Below, piece by piece: positions 46,403 through 57,935 of a DNA stretch of 64,000 nucleotides. The notes beneath the pieces were generated by a model that saw nothing but the letters and a program-made list of their open reading frames with translations, was not told the DNA's origin and made no database searches. Made by a program: the position numbers and the translations under genes. Position 1 is the stretch's first letter. Every line of letters starts with the position of its first letter. The DNA comes from Geobacter sp. (GTDB lineage: Bacteria; Desulfobacterota; Desulfuromonadia; Geobacterales; DSM-12255). Location of the stretch: the NCBI GenBank assembly GCA_009886125.1, contig VFJK01000166.1:1-64000 (forward strand), given 5' to 3'.

Positions 46403-46653
46403 GCGTGGAATGGGATTCCTTGTGTAAAAAATGCGGTTTCTGCTGCTTTGAAAAATACGAGACCGACAACGGCTCCATTTACTACACCCAGACTCCCTGC
46501 CGCTATCTTGATATCGTCACCAGAAAATGCAAGGTCTATAATCGGCGCTTCCAGATCAATCCGGCGTGCGTACAGCTCACCCCTGACTATGTGAGATCGA
46601 TCAAATGGCTTCACCCGGAGTGCGGATACAGGCAGAACGCTGAGAGCGATTGA
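46399..46653 (+). CDS. YkgJ-family cysteine-cluster protein
   Basis: 84 residues from a TTG start with a GGGAG site six bases upstream. The N-terminal motif CKKCGFCCFEK matches the CxxCxxCC-type cluster of the YkgJ/YcgN family, with further cysteines in TPCRYLD and RKCKVYNRR. It probably binds zinc or an iron-sulfur cluster; the family's cellular role is unknown. It is the last gene of the run from ctpA. Confidence 0.8.
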   Translation: MSVEWDSLCKKCGFCCFEKYETDNGSIYYTQTPCRYLDIVTRKCKVYNRRFQINPACVQLTPDYVRSIKWLHPECGYRQNAESD

Positions 46654-46723
46654 TCAGACCAGGCAGGAACAGCGACACCTTCCCTTCTCCGGTTAGACCC
46701 TGAAAGACCTTCTTCACGGCGAC

Positions 46724-46751
46724 TTGACAAACGACCATTGATTTGTATTAT
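46724..46751 (+). promoter_or_regulatory. Sigma-70 promoter of the HD-GYP gene
   Basis: TTGACA (46724-46729), 16-base spacer, TATTAT (46746-46751). The expected start point coincides with the ATG at 46758, so the mRNA may be leaderless. Confidence 0.6.
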
Positions 46752-46757
46752 TTCCCC

Positions 46758-48443
46758 ATGAGACAGGATAAGGGAATACTAATATTTAATGCGGTCGGCT
46801 TCAATCTGAGACTTGTCAGTGCCATGCTGGAAGCCGAAGACTGCACTGTTTATGTCACATCCCACCCTCTTGAAGCGATCCATATACTTCGGAACAATGA
46901 TATTGATCTGATTCTGGCTCCGCCGCATCTTGATGGCATGGAAGGCTCCGAGTTCAAAGAGCTGGCTGAAAAGATCAGGCCGGGTGTCAGTACCTTCCTG
47001 CTCCCCTTGAACCCTCAAACTGCCGATGACACCGAGGGCTCACAGGCTGAATGCCATGTAAACCTGAAAGAGTTTGTCCAGTTCATTCAGAATCATATCC
47101 GGATTGAAAACCATCTGCTTGATCAGGCTGCATCTTTCAAGGAGTTTTTTTTCACATTTACAGACAGACTGCTTCAGCTCTTCGAAGCAAAAGACCATTA
47201 TTTTTTTAACAATAATCATCTCGTTGCAACCCTTTCCTGCAAAGTTGCGCAAAACCTGCGCCTTGAAGAAAAGCTCATCGAAGCGATAAACCTGGCTGCG
47301 CTGCTGAGAGACATCGGCAAGATCGCCATAACCCATGAAATCCTTAATGACACGCGCCAACTGGAGAAAAAAGCCTTCTCGTCAATAAGAAATCATCCGC
47401 AAAATGCGATTCAACTCCTGCGGCAGATAAGTTTCCCCTGGAATGTCGACTCCATAATCAAGCACCATCATGAGCATTACGATGGCAACGGCTACCCGGA
47501 CGGGCTCAAAGGCAGAGGGATCCCTCTCGGAAGCAGAATTATTTCTGTTGCTGATGCCTATGTAGCAATGACGACTGATCGCCCGTACAGAAAAGCTCTT
47601 GCAAAAGAGTTTGCTATCAATGAACTCATGAAAATGTCGGGCAGCCAGTTCGACCCTGAAATCGTCGAGAATCTGGTTGCGGTTCTCAACCAGGAATCTG
47701 CCGAAGGAACTGCACGGAAGCGGGCTCTTATCCTTTACAAGGATGAAGCGTTGGCTGCCTTTATGAAGCTGAATATTAACAATGAAGATCTCCAGATTTT
47801 TTTCGCTCTCTGCAGTGAAGGTGAGCTTGAAAACCTGTTACAGATGGAGATTGATATTCTTATTGCCGAAGAGGATGCCTTGAATTGCTGCAGCACCGGT
47901 TTTACAGCAGCAATTCGCCGAAGTGCCGAGGAAAAGGCTACTCCGTTTATCCTGATTACTGATACCAAAGAGCTTGTAATCCCTGAAGACGACCTTTTCA
48001 TCGAATGGATTTCAAAACCGATCGACATTGATATTTTAAATACAAAGATAACAAATCTGCTCGGGAAGACCGTGCATAAATCTGCAGCAAACCATAACGG
48101 AGCAGAGTTAAGAGGAGTGGCTGGCAGCCTCGAAGAGATGGGGATAACGGACATTATCCAGGTGCTGAACATGGGCCTGAAAACCGCCAAAGTCACGATT
48201 TCCGGAGAAAAGGCCAAAGGAGAAATTTTCCTGAAATACGGCAAAGTCGTAGGTGCCAGGACAGGTGAGCTTAAAGGGCATCAAGCTTTCTTTGAGCTTA
48301 TCGGCTGGGAAAAAGGGATTTTCAATATTCTTCATGGCAAAACCAGTGACGAAGAGAATGTAACCATGGATACGATGACCCTCCTGCTTGAAGCTGCCAG
48401 GGTCCTTGATGAAAAGCGATACCACGTAAAAACTGAAATTTGA
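46758..48443 (+). CDS. Receiver-like, degenerate HD-GYP and DUF4388 fusion regulator
   Basis: 561 residues from the ATG at 46758. Residues 1-115 look like a receiver domain without a standard aspartate (LILAPPHLDGM). Residues 150-310 are an HD-GYP domain with intact HEHYDGNGYPDGLKG, but the HD pair is replaced by Arg184-Asp185 (LLRDIGK), so c-di-GMP hydrolysis may be lost. A second receiver-like region follows (about 320-440). The C-terminus (GVAGSLEEMGITDIIQVLN, KYGKVVGARTGELKG) is a DUF4388 domain. There is no Shine-Dalgarno sequence before the ATG. It probably acts as a c-di-GMP-linked signalling or scaffold protein. Confidence 0.85.
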   Translation: MRQDKGILIFNAVGFNLRLVSAMLEAEDCTVYVTSHPLEAIHILRNNDIDLILAPPHLDGMEGSEFKELAEKIRPGVSTFLLPLNPQTADDTEGSQAECHVNLKEFVQFIQNHIRIENHLLDQAASFKEFFFTFTDRLLQLFEAKDHYFFNNNHLVATLSCKVAQNLRLEEKLIEAINLAALLRDIGKIAITHEILNDTRQLEKKAFSSIRNHPQNAIQLLRQISFPWNVDSIIKHHHEHYDGNGYPDGLKGRGIPLGSRIISVADAYVAMTTDRPYRKALAKEFAINELMKMSGSQFDPEIVENLVAVLNQESAEGTARKRALILYKDEALAAFMKLNINNEDLQIFFALCSEGELENLLQMEIDILIAEEDALNCCSTGFTAAIRRSAEEKATPFILITDTKELVIPEDDLFIEWISKPIDIDILNTKITNLLGKTVHKSAANHNGAELRGVAGSLEEMGITDIIQVLNMGLKTAKVTISGEKAKGEIFLKYGKVVGARTGELKGHQAFFELIGWEKGIFNILHGKTSDEENVTMDTMTLLLEAARVLDEKRYHVKTEI

Positions 48444-48455
48444 TTGCAGGACTTT

Positions 48456-49736
48456 TCAGAAATCAGCGCTGCAGCTTCCGTCGCTGTTAATACCGGTGAT
48501 TTTTATAGTGTGTTCAGTTCCGGCTCCGCCAATTCCCCTGCCCAGTTTTACGGTTAAATAGTTTCTTGAGATACCGCTTTTCCCGTCTCCCTGAACAAGT
48601 ACCTGAAGATCTCTCCCGTTAAACTGTCCGGCAAAGCTGACGCTCTTGTTTTTACCAATCCTTCGAAGTTGCTCTGCACGGCGCTTGATGACAGAAGGCT
48701 GCAGGTGGCCGGGCATGACAGAAGCGGTTGTCCCCGGTCTCGACGAGTAGGGAAATACGTGGAGATAGGCAACCGGCAGTGACTCAACCAGCTTACAGGT
48801 AGCGACATGATCCTCTTCAGTTTCTCCCGGGAAACCGGCAATAAGATCAAGACCGATTGAAATGTCAGGGATTTCTGAAACCAGTCTTGTCACCAGTTCA
48901 CGGATGAATTCCGGAGTATAGCTCCGGCCCATTTCAGACAGGATATGAGTGGATCCGCTCTGAAGCGGCAGATGGATATGCGGGCAGAGTGTCCTGGAAG
49001 TTGCCAGGAAGCGGATAAACCCGTCTGTCATTTCGTTCGGTTCTACAGACCCGAGCCGCAGCCTGCCGGTAATCCCTTCGGCATCTATCCTCTGGATAAG
49101 CTCCAGAAGCCCCCTGTTCGGCCTCAGATCGAGCCCGTATGCCCCAAGGTGTATGCCGGTGAGGACAACCTCTGAAAAACCGGCCTCAGCAGATTTACGC
49201 ACGCCGTCAAGAACCTCTTCAAAAGGAACGCTCCGGCTTCTCCCCCGGGCATACGGTACAATACAGTAGCTGCAGAAGGCATCGCAGCCGTTCTGTATCT
49301 GCAGAAAAGACCGTGTATGTTCGGAGAATGTCTTCAGGTGAAGCCCCTCTGCCCTGCTTGCTGCAGAAATGTCCGAGACAACTATCTGAGAATCCTCCCC
49401 AAGGCTCCGGATCAGCGAACAGATCTCCCTCTTCTCGCTGTTTCCTGTTACCAGCGCGACATTTGGAAGAGCTGCAAGCTCCGGAGCTGAGAGCTGTGCA
49501 TAGCAGCCGGTGACGACGATCCTGGAATCCGGGTTCTGCCTGGCGGCCCGCCTGATAAGCCTGCGCGACTCGGCATCTGTCCTGGCGGTCACGGTACAGG
49601 TGTTTATGATATAGATATCCGCAACCTGGTTGAAAGGAACGCTCTCGTACCCCTCTTTCTCAAGCGACTCCCGCATCGCTGCGGACTCAAACTGATTGGT
49701 CTTGCAACCAAGTGTTGTAATGGCAATTTTCTTCAT
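48456..49736 (-). CDS. mtaB: tRNA (N6-threonylcarbamoyladenosine-C2) methylthiotransferase MtaB
   Basis: 426 residues. The N-terminal methylthiotransferase domain has cluster cysteines in TLGCKTNQ, NTCTVT and TGCYAQ. The radical SAM domain has CDAFCSYC, and a TRAM-type C-terminus ends the protein. It adds a methylthio group to t6A37 of tRNAs reading ANN codons, using two iron-sulfur clusters. The start is next to the mnmA stop with no gap, so the two are co-translated. The context of cysE and mnmA groups sulfur supply with tRNA thio-modification. Confidence 0.93.
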   Translation of the reverse strand: MKKIAITTLGCKTNQFESAAMRESLEKEGYESVPFNQVADIYIINTCTVTARTDAESRRLIRRAARQNPDSRIVVTGCYAQLSAPELAALPNVALVTGNSEKREICSLIRSLGEDSQIVVSDISAASRAEGLHLKTFSEHTRSFLQIQNGCDAFCSYCIVPYARGRSRSVPFEEVLDGVRKSAEAGFSEVVLTGIHLGAYGLDLRPNRGLLELIQRIDAEGITGRLRLGSVEPNEMTDGFIRFLATSRTLCPHIHLPLQSGSTHILSEMGRSYTPEFIRELVTRLVSEIPDISIGLDLIAGFPGETEEDHVATCKLVESLPVAYLHVFPYSSRPGTTASVMPGHLQPSVIKRRAEQLRRIGKNKSVSFAGQFNGRDLQVLVQGDGKSGISRNYLTVKLGRGIGGAGTEHTIKITGINSDGSCSADF

Positions 49737-50774
49737 CTACTCTATCCAGCCCCCCCCCACCACTTCATCTCCCCGGTAGAACACCGCAACCTGCCCGGGA
49801 GTGACCCCTTTCTCCGGTGACTGGAATCTGACCTCGGCACGCTCACCGGCAAGGATCGTTACCTGGCAGGAAACGGGTCTGTGCCGGTATCTGATCTTGC
49901 ACTGGACCCCTTGATCAAGCTGGTCCGGTGACTGTATCCAGTTGCAGTCGCTGATAAAGAAGGAGTCCCTGTAGAGCTGCGGCTCAGGTCCGACGATGAC
50001 ATTACCGGACTCAGCATCCATGCTGATAACGTGAAGAGGTTCACTCCAGGCAATTCCCATACCCCGACGCTGACCGACTGTATAGCAGTGAATCCCCTTA
50101 TGATGTCCGACAATCCTGCCGTCTGCCAAAAGAAAATCACCGGAAACGGGAGATACCCCGCGACGTTCCAGAAAAGCGATATAGTCACCATCCGGAATGA
50201 AGCAGATATCCTGGCTGTCATGCTTCTCCGCAACCGCTATCCCCATATCAGCAGCAACTCTGCGGACCTCGCTCTTATCCTTCACCTCTCCCAGCGGGAA
50301 GAGGATCCTCTTGAGTTGCTCCTGCTTCAGCGAAAAGAGGAAGTAGGACTGATCCTTGGAAATGTTGGCAGCCTTCAGCAGATGAGGGACCCCGTCTACG
50401 CCTCTGACAATCCTTGCGTAATGACCGGTAGCCAGATGGCCGGCATCAAGCTGGTTAGCCATATCCATAAGGGCACCGAATTTTATCAGCTGATTGCATC
50501 GGGCACAGGGGTTGGGCGTCCTTCCCGACCGGTACTCCTCGGTGAAATACCTCATAATATGCTCTTCAAAGCAGCTTTCGAATGAAGCAACGTGGTGAGG
50601 GATCCCCAGATGTCCGGCAACCCTTACAGCATCGTCAACCGCAGTTGAAGGTCCGTCCCAGAGACGCATCGTGATCCCGATAACGTCATGCCCCTCCGCT
50701 TTGAGGAGTGCAGCCGTGACCGAAGAGTCGACCCCTCCGCTCATGGCTACTGCTATTTTCATCTTTTCTGACAT
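49737..50774 (-). CDS. mnmA: tRNA-specific 2-thiouridylase MnmA
   Basis: 345 residues. The PP-loop AMSGGVDSS binds ATP; the catalytic cysteines are in NPCARCN and SQDICFIPDG. It makes the 2-thiouridine at U34 of tRNAs for Lys, Glu and Gln with sulfur from a cysteine desulfurase relay. M1 (50774) and M5 are both possible starts; family members often begin at the equivalent of M5. It lies between cysE and mtaB in one operon. Confidence 0.95.
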   Translation of the reverse strand: MSEKMKIAVAMSGGVDSSVTAALLKAEGHDVIGITMRLWDGPSTAVDDAVRVAGHLGIPHHVASFESCFEEHIMRYFTEEYRSGRTPNPCARCNQLIKFGALMDMANQLDAGHLATGHYARIVRGVDGVPHLLKAANISKDQSYFLFSLKQEQLKRILFPLGEVKDKSEVRRVAADMGIAVAEKHDSQDICFIPDGDYIAFLERRGVSPVSGDFLLADGRIVGHHKGIHCYTVGQRRGMGIAWSEPLHVISMDAESGNVIVGPEPQLYRDSFFISDCNWIQSPDQLDQGVQCKIRYRHRPVSCQVTILAGERAEVRFQSPEKGVTPGQVAVFYRGDEVVGGGWIE

Positions 50775-50841
50775 TTCAGGTATACCTCAAACAAAAAAGG
50801 GAAGCCGCGAGGCCTCCCGTAAATCAAACCAGCGGGTGAGT

Positions 50842-51513
50842 TCAATCCGCAAGCTTCTTCTTGAGCTGTTCATGCTCAGTTGAAAGAGTCTGGAATTTCC
50901 TGTCAAGCTCGCGTATCTGGTCAAACAGGCATGAGATGGCTTTTGCTTCAGGATCAGGCATGTTGCCGTGCTGAAGATCCGGTTTTTCAGGCTGCTCCCC
51001 TTCTGTCTGAACAACCCGACCGGGTATGCCGACAACTGAAGAGTTGGGGGGAACCTCCTTGACCACGACCGAATTGGAACCGATCTTGCTGTTAGCGCCG
51101 ACCGTAAACGGCCCAAGGACTTTCGCACCTGAGCCGATGACAACATTGTCACCGATTGTCGGATGCCGCTTGACCTTGTCCCAGGTCACCCCACCCAAAG
51201 TCACGCCATGATACATGGTAACATTATCGCCGATCTCCGCCGTCTCACCTATAACGACCCCCATCCCGTGATCGATGAAGAATTTACGGCCGATCTTCGC
51301 TCCCGGGTGAATCTCGATACTGGTGATGAATCTGGAAAGATGTGAGGTAAGCCTGCCAAGAAAAAAGAACTCATGGGTCCATAACCAGTGAGCGATCCTG
51401 TGCAGCCATATGGCATGGAGGCCGGGGTAGCAGAACAGAACCTCGAGCACATTACGTGCAGCCGGGTCACGATCAAAAACCGAATCAATATCCTCTCTCA
51501 TACGGGCAAACAT
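50842..51513 (-). CDS. cysE: Serine O-acetyltransferase
   Basis: 223 residues, the short CysE type. An N-terminal helical region is followed by a left-handed beta-helix with hexapeptide repeats ([22 protein letters not shown], then [15 protein letters not shown]). The active histidines are in DHGMG and YHGVTLGG. It makes O-acetylserine, the precursor of cysteine. The C-terminal tail is charged and helical ([11 protein letters not shown]). A GGAGGT site five bases from the ATG and a likely IscR-type operator upstream suggest control by iron-sulfur or cysteine status. Confidence 0.93.
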   Translation of the reverse strand: MFARMREDIDSVFDRDPAARNVLEVLFCYPGLHAIWLHRIAHWLWTHEFFFLGRLTSHLSRFITSIEIHPGAKIGRKFFIDHGMGVVIGETAEIGDNVTMYHGVTLGGVTWDKVKRHPTIGDNVVIGSGAKVLGPFTVGANSKIGSNSVVVKEVPPNSSVVGIPGRVVQTEGEQPEKPDLQHGNMPDPEAKAISCLFDQIRELDRKFQTLSTEHEQLKKKLAD

Positions 51514-51554
51514 CTGTCACCTCCTGCATACCTTACCATATGTAATCAGTTATC

Positions 51555-51579
51555 ATACCCGACCAATTTAGTCAAGTTG
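51555..51579 (-). promoter_or_regulatory. Candidate IscR/Rrf2-type operator upstream of cysE
   Basis: The minus strand reads TTGACTAAATTGGTCGGGTAT within these 25 bases. This fits the IscR type 1 pattern GACT-RWWWY-AGTC-RRS-TAT with one mismatch in the core (GGTC for AGTC). TTGACT may also serve as the -35 element. It is about 42 bases from the cysE start. Confidence 0.55.
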
Positions 51580-51592
51580 GATAGAGGGCATT

Positions 51593-51625
51593 AAAAAGGG
51601 CGAGCCTTGCGGATCGCCCTTTTTG
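51593..51625. terminator. Bidirectional terminator between cysE and frdB
   Basis: An AAAAAGGGCGA / TCGCCCTTTTT stem around a ten-base loop. On the minus strand it lies 20 bases after the frdB stop and ends the frdCAB operon. Confidence 0.85.
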
Positions 51626-51644
51626 TGTACTAAAATAAAATATC

Positions 51645-52408
51645 CTAGTTTGCCAAAGCCTTGAGATACTCCCGGTTCAGCTTTGCAATAAACTTGACAT
51701 CGACGCCCTTCGGGCATGATGCCTGACACTCATAATGGTTGGTGCAGTTACCGAAACCGCAATCCTTGAGCGCTTCAGTCATGGCATTGACTCGAACTGC
51801 AGCCTCGGCCCTGCCTTGCGGAAGAGCAGCAAGCTGAGCGACCTTCGCGCTGGTAAAGAGCATTGCCGAACCGTTCGGACATCCTGCAACGCAGGCGCCG
51901 CAGCCGATGCACTCAGCAGCATCCATGGCGTAATCAGCTTCCGGCTTCGGAATCAGCAGTGCATTGCCGTCCGGGATCCCGCCGGTGTGGCAGGAGGTAT
52001 AGCCACCTGCCTGGATGATCGTATCAAGGGCACTGCGGTCAACGACCAGGTCCTTGATAACAGGGAATGCACGTGCTCTCCATGGTTCGATGAAGATATT
52101 GTCTCCGTCTTTGAAGGAGCGCATATGGAGCTGGCAGACCGTTGTACGGTCCTGGCCGCCGTGCGGAACACCGTTGACAACCTGTGAGCACATGCCGCAG
52201 ATCCCTTCGCGGCAATCGTGATCAAACGCTATCGGATCAGCACCCTTTTTGATCAGGGTCTCATTCACCTCATCGACCATCTCCAGAAAAGACATATCAG
52301 GACTGATATGCTTTGCCTCGTAGGTCTCCAGCTTCCCTGTAGCATTCGGCCCTTTCTGGCGCCAGACATGCAGAGTCAGATTCATGGTATTGGTAGTATG
52401 ATCACTCA

Positions 52409-52409
<1 letters not shown>
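51645..52409 (-). CDS. frdB: Fumarate reductase/succinate dehydrogenase iron-sulfur subunit
   Basis: 254 residues. The [2Fe-2S] cluster motif [10 protein letters not shown], the [4Fe-4S] motif [12 protein letters not shown] and the [3Fe-4S] region [11 protein letters not shown] are all present, as in complex II iron-sulfur subunits. Electrons pass between the flavin subunit and the membrane haem. Its ATG overlaps the frdA stop as TAATG. In Geobacter one such complex serves as both fumarate reductase and succinate dehydrogenase (established knowledge). Confidence 0.96.
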
Positions 52410-54325
<1,916 letters not shown>

Positions 54326-54335
54326 TCTAAACCCC

Positions 54336-55001
54336 CTATTTAATCAAAGCGCTGGCTAGTATGGATATCGGAATAACCGCATAACCGGCAAGCAGGATGA
54401 AGGCAACTGCTTTACCGATCATAGAGATGCTGCACTGAGTTTTGTCAGTGTTCCATCCCATTGTCTGGAAAAAGCTCTGTATACCATGTGAAAGATGCAA
54501 GAAGAGAGCAGCCATCGCAACAAGATAGACACATGAGATCCCGCCGTTCTTGAATGCTGTTACCACCATAGTGAAGACGTCGTAGCGACCGAGAGCATCA
54601 ACTCCCTTCACAACACCGGGAAGAGTCCGGGCAGTGAAGTGCAGAAGATGGAATACAATGAAAGCAATCAGTGTAATGCCGGTCCAGATCATGGTGGAAC
54701 TGGCGAAAGTGGCCTTTAACTGCCTCTTCACAGCATATCCTGCAGGATTGGCTGCACTGTTCTCCAGTGTGAGCTGTACCCCGAAGAAGATGTGGGTCGA
54801 CACCAGGGCAAAAAGACCGGCGCGGAACACCCAGACCAGCGGACCAAGATCATGGAGATGCTTTGCGTAGGCGTTGATCCCGTCAGGACCTACGAAAATG
54901 GATGAGTTGCCCACCAGGTGGACAACGGCGAACAGGACCATGCACTGGCCTGTGATCGCCATGAAAACCTTTCTTCCAACGACACTCTTTAGTATTTGCA
55001 T
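54336..55001 (-). CDS. frdC: Fumarate reductase/succinate dehydrogenase cytochrome b subunit
   Basis: 221 residues with five transmembrane helices and histidines in helices I, II, IV and V ([30 protein letters not shown]) for two b haems, the Bacillus/Wolinella single-subunit anchor type. It links the complex to menaquinone. It is the first gene of frdCAB, with an AAAGGG site before the ATG. Confidence 0.93.
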   Translation of the reverse strand: MQILKSVVGRKVFMAITGQCMVLFAVVHLVGNSSIFVGPDGINAYAKHLHDLGPLVWVFRAGLFALVSTHIFFGVQLTLENSAANPAGYAVKRQLKATFASSTMIWTGITLIAFIVFHLLHFTARTLPGVVKGVDALGRYDVFTMVVTAFKNGGISCVYLVAMAALFLHLSHGIQSFFQTMGWNTDKTQCSISMIGKAVAFILLAGYAVIPISILASALIK

Positions 55002-55321
55002 GTTTCTTTCCCTTTTTGCGAGAGATTTACTACAGATTTGAAATTGATGCCGCTCATTGCGGTAAATCGCAATAAAGCGGTTCGGCGTGACCGGATTCTC
55101 TGAATTCTACGGTGGGGCCCGTAAGCTGCTGAATGTTCGCATTATCCCTTCCTTTCCCGAAATGTGATAGCATACGAAACAGCTTTATAATTAAGAGATT
55201 GAACCCTTTTTTTCGCAAAGCATAGTAATCACCGTTTTAGAAAAAATCAACATAAATAATGTATACAGTATCAAATCAGTGTCACAACAGAACCTCTTTT
55301 TGCAAACGTCTTCACGCTTTC
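55002..55321. other. Divergent intergenic region frdC / tgt
   Basis: No gene is visible. It must hold the frd promoter on the minus strand, but I see no clear -35/-10 pair. It becomes A/T-rich from about 55190. Confidence 0.5.
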
Positions 55322-55350
55322 TTGACTCAGGAAGGATGATGTCCGATAAT
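55322..55350 (+). promoter_or_regulatory. Sigma-70 promoter of tgt
   Basis: TTGACT (55322-55327), 17-base spacer, GATAAT (55345-55350), 34 bases before the start codon. Confidence 0.65.
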
Positions 55351-55375
55351 CCGATCAATTCTCACTGAAAGGTAA

Positions 55376-56515
<1,140 letters not shown>

Positions 56516-56540
56516 GAGCTGCCGGAAGGAGAGCCTTAGG

Positions 56541-56647
56541 GCTGTTTCGTCGCAATTCTTAGCGAAATGGAGCGTAAACAGCCGATATTGTCTGAGCGAA
56601 GCGAGTTTATCGGCTGTAGCTCAATGAGCTTAGAATTGCAGAAACAG
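56541..56647. repeat. Nested inverted repeat
   Basis: Outer arms 56542-56562 and 56629-56647 are imperfectly complementary (CTGTTTC..GCAATTCTTAG against CTTAGAATTGCAGAAACAG). Inner arms 56578-56587 and 56608-56617 (ACAGCCGATA / TATCGGCTGT) pair perfectly around a 20-base segment containing GAGCGAAGCGAG. The structure codes for nothing. It marks the border between housekeeping genes and the accessory region. Confidence 0.75.
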
Positions 56648-56692
56648 GACGTCAGCTCGACTGCAGGTAGCTTTCAACTGCCGGACTTATGT

Positions 56693-57184
56693 TCAATGCT
56701 TCCTCTCCACCCAGCACTGCTCCGTGGAAAGGGACTTCAGGAATTCTGCGGCAAAGAGGAACTTCGCCAGCGGCGTCGGCACACTGATGAAATCCTTGTC
56801 GCGCCCAACCGTAAGTGCATAGCCGCTCTTGCCGTTTCGCTCCCACTTCTCCGCCGTCAGGGTGGTGACGGTCTCTCCCCCCTGCTCGCCACCGTTGAAC
56901 TTGTGAGGGCTGAGTTTTTCCTTAGCCGGCACCCCAGAACCCGCCACCTGAGCGATCTTCAGCGCCAGTTCAAAGGCCTCGTCCGGCGCACAGATAAAGC
57001 GGATCTGGGTCACTTCGTCTGGCTTCGTCTTCGGAGTAAGCTTGAAAAAGCGCAGCTGGATCCGGCCAACCCGCTCCACCACCTGCCCGCCCTCTTCGCT
57101 GGCCTTGACCGTCGCCTTGATCTCCACCCCGGTCGACTGGGAGAATATCTCGTAACAGCGGTAATGTTTGAGATCATTGGTCAC
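56693..57184 (-). CDS. Hypothetical protein
   Basis: 163 residues from a GTG with a strong AAAAGGAGA site. It is a soluble, mixed alpha/beta protein with no recognised family. It has a hydrophobic core strand pattern (IQLRFFKLTPK, QIRFICAPDEAFELALKIAQ) and a C-terminal helical stretch (LAKFLFAAEFLKSL). It lies downstream of the small gene at 57298 on the same strand in the accessory region. Confidence 0.65.
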   Translation of the reverse strand: MTNDLKHYRCYEIFSQSTGVEIKATVKASEEGGQVVERVGRIQLRFFKLTPKTKPDEVTQIRFICAPDEAFELALKIAQVAGSGVPAKEKLSPHKFNGGEQGGETVTTLTAEKWERNGKSGYALTVGRDKDFISVPTPLAKFLFAAEFLKSLSTEQCWVERKH

Positions 57185-57297
57185 TTGGTTCTCCTTTTCA
57201 GAAGTGCGAAATTTGTTCCTGATTTATATCGCCACCAGTCTGCCGACACAATCCACAAACTCCCCTGGCGTAACTATCCTGAACGGCAGCCTCTTTT

Positions 57298-57465
57298 TTA
57301 GCGGCCATACAGATCAGCAAAGAGAGCTTGCCGCTCATCGTCAAGTCCAGCTAAAACCTTGTCAGCCGACATCCCAGTTACACGGACGATCTTCCTGATC
57401 TCCCGCCGCGCCTCGTCAAGCTCCAGCCGCTTAGTGGTCAATAGAATGTTCTCCAAAGTTTCCAT
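57298..57465 (-). CDS. Small helical protein in the accessory region
   Basis: 55 residues from the ATG at 57465, ten bases after GGAGGT. An ATG three codons earlier (57474) lies too close to that site. The sequence starts METLENILLTTKRLELDEAR and continues as charged helices (DKVLAGLDDERQALFADLYGR). No family recognised. Its size, strong ribosome binding site and nearby palindrome are compatible with a small regulator or antitoxin-like protein, but there is no direct evidence. Confidence 0.6.
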   Translation of the reverse strand: METLENILLTTKRLELDEARREIRKIVRVTGMSADKVLAGLDDERQALFADLYGR

Positions 57466-57484
57466 GCAAGACATTACCTCCTTT

Positions 57485-57506
57485 AATACCCTCTTTTCAG
57501 GGTATT
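57485..57506. promoter_or_regulatory. Perfect palindrome beside the small-gene ribosome binding site
   Basis: AATACCCT, six-base loop, AGGGTATT. The downstream half continues into a second TACCCTCTTTT copy (57505-57515), a direct repeat. It could be an operator or a leader hairpin for the gene at 57298-57465. Confidence 0.45.
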
Positions 57507-57612
57507 ACCCTCTTTTGATTCGCCATGAAGCTCCGCGACCCCGTCGCTCTCCCAAAGTGGTTTTGCCTACGCCTTTCAGCCCGACGATGATGACTATTTT
57601 GTGAGTAGTCAT
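57505..57612 (-). pseudogene. P-loop NTPase fragment
   Basis: A 35-residue frame begins MTTHKIVIIVGLKGVGKTT, a strand plus Walker A loop as in small kinases and AAA-type ATPases. It then runs into arginine-rich sequence and a stop at the palindrome. No further ATPase motifs follow, so this is probably a 5' remnant of a deleted gene. An intact 35-residue protein is less likely. Confidence 0.5.
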
Positions 57613-57677
57613 TGAATGATTCCGCGATTGACCAAAATCAGCCAAAGTCAGATTTCCGCTGTGGCATAGTGCCGTCA

Positions 57678-57911
57678 TTAAACCGGCTGAGACCGGTCAT
57701 AAAGAGTCTCCGGCGCAATATCCAGATCGCCCGGCCAGCACACGGTATCAAAGGCAACATAGGCCTGCTGAAAAAGTTCCAGTTGCTTTAACTTCGTAAA
57801 TATACCTTTTTCCAAATATGGCCGTGCATCAAACAGTTTTGTTTCTCCGTTGTTGAATGTCACGAGCAAGCTGAAATCATCTTTCGGAATAACCTTGATT
57901 ACCGACTCCAT
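57678..57911 (-). CDS. DUF2442-family protein
   Basis: 77 residues, the normal family length. VIKVIPKDDFSLLVTFNNGE and LFDARPYLEKGIFTKLKQ followed by FDTVCWPGDLDIAPETLYD are the family pattern. DUF2442 genes are often next to DUF4160 genes in a toxin-antitoxin-like pair (established association), but no DUF4160 gene is seen here. An AGGAG site lies before the ATG. It follows the NERD cassette on the same strand. Confidence 0.8.
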   Translation of the reverse strand: MESVIKVIPKDDFSLLVTFNNGETKLFDARPYLEKGIFTKLKQLELFQQAYVAFDTVCWPGDLDIAPETLYDRSQPV

Positions 57912-57935
57912 ATTGTTTCTCCTAACGCAGTGGAT

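Noticed and set aside
57359-57604. 81-codon plus-strand frame
   Set aside because: It is antisense to the small 55-residue gene with a strong ribosome binding site and to the P-loop fragment. It has no start signals of its own.
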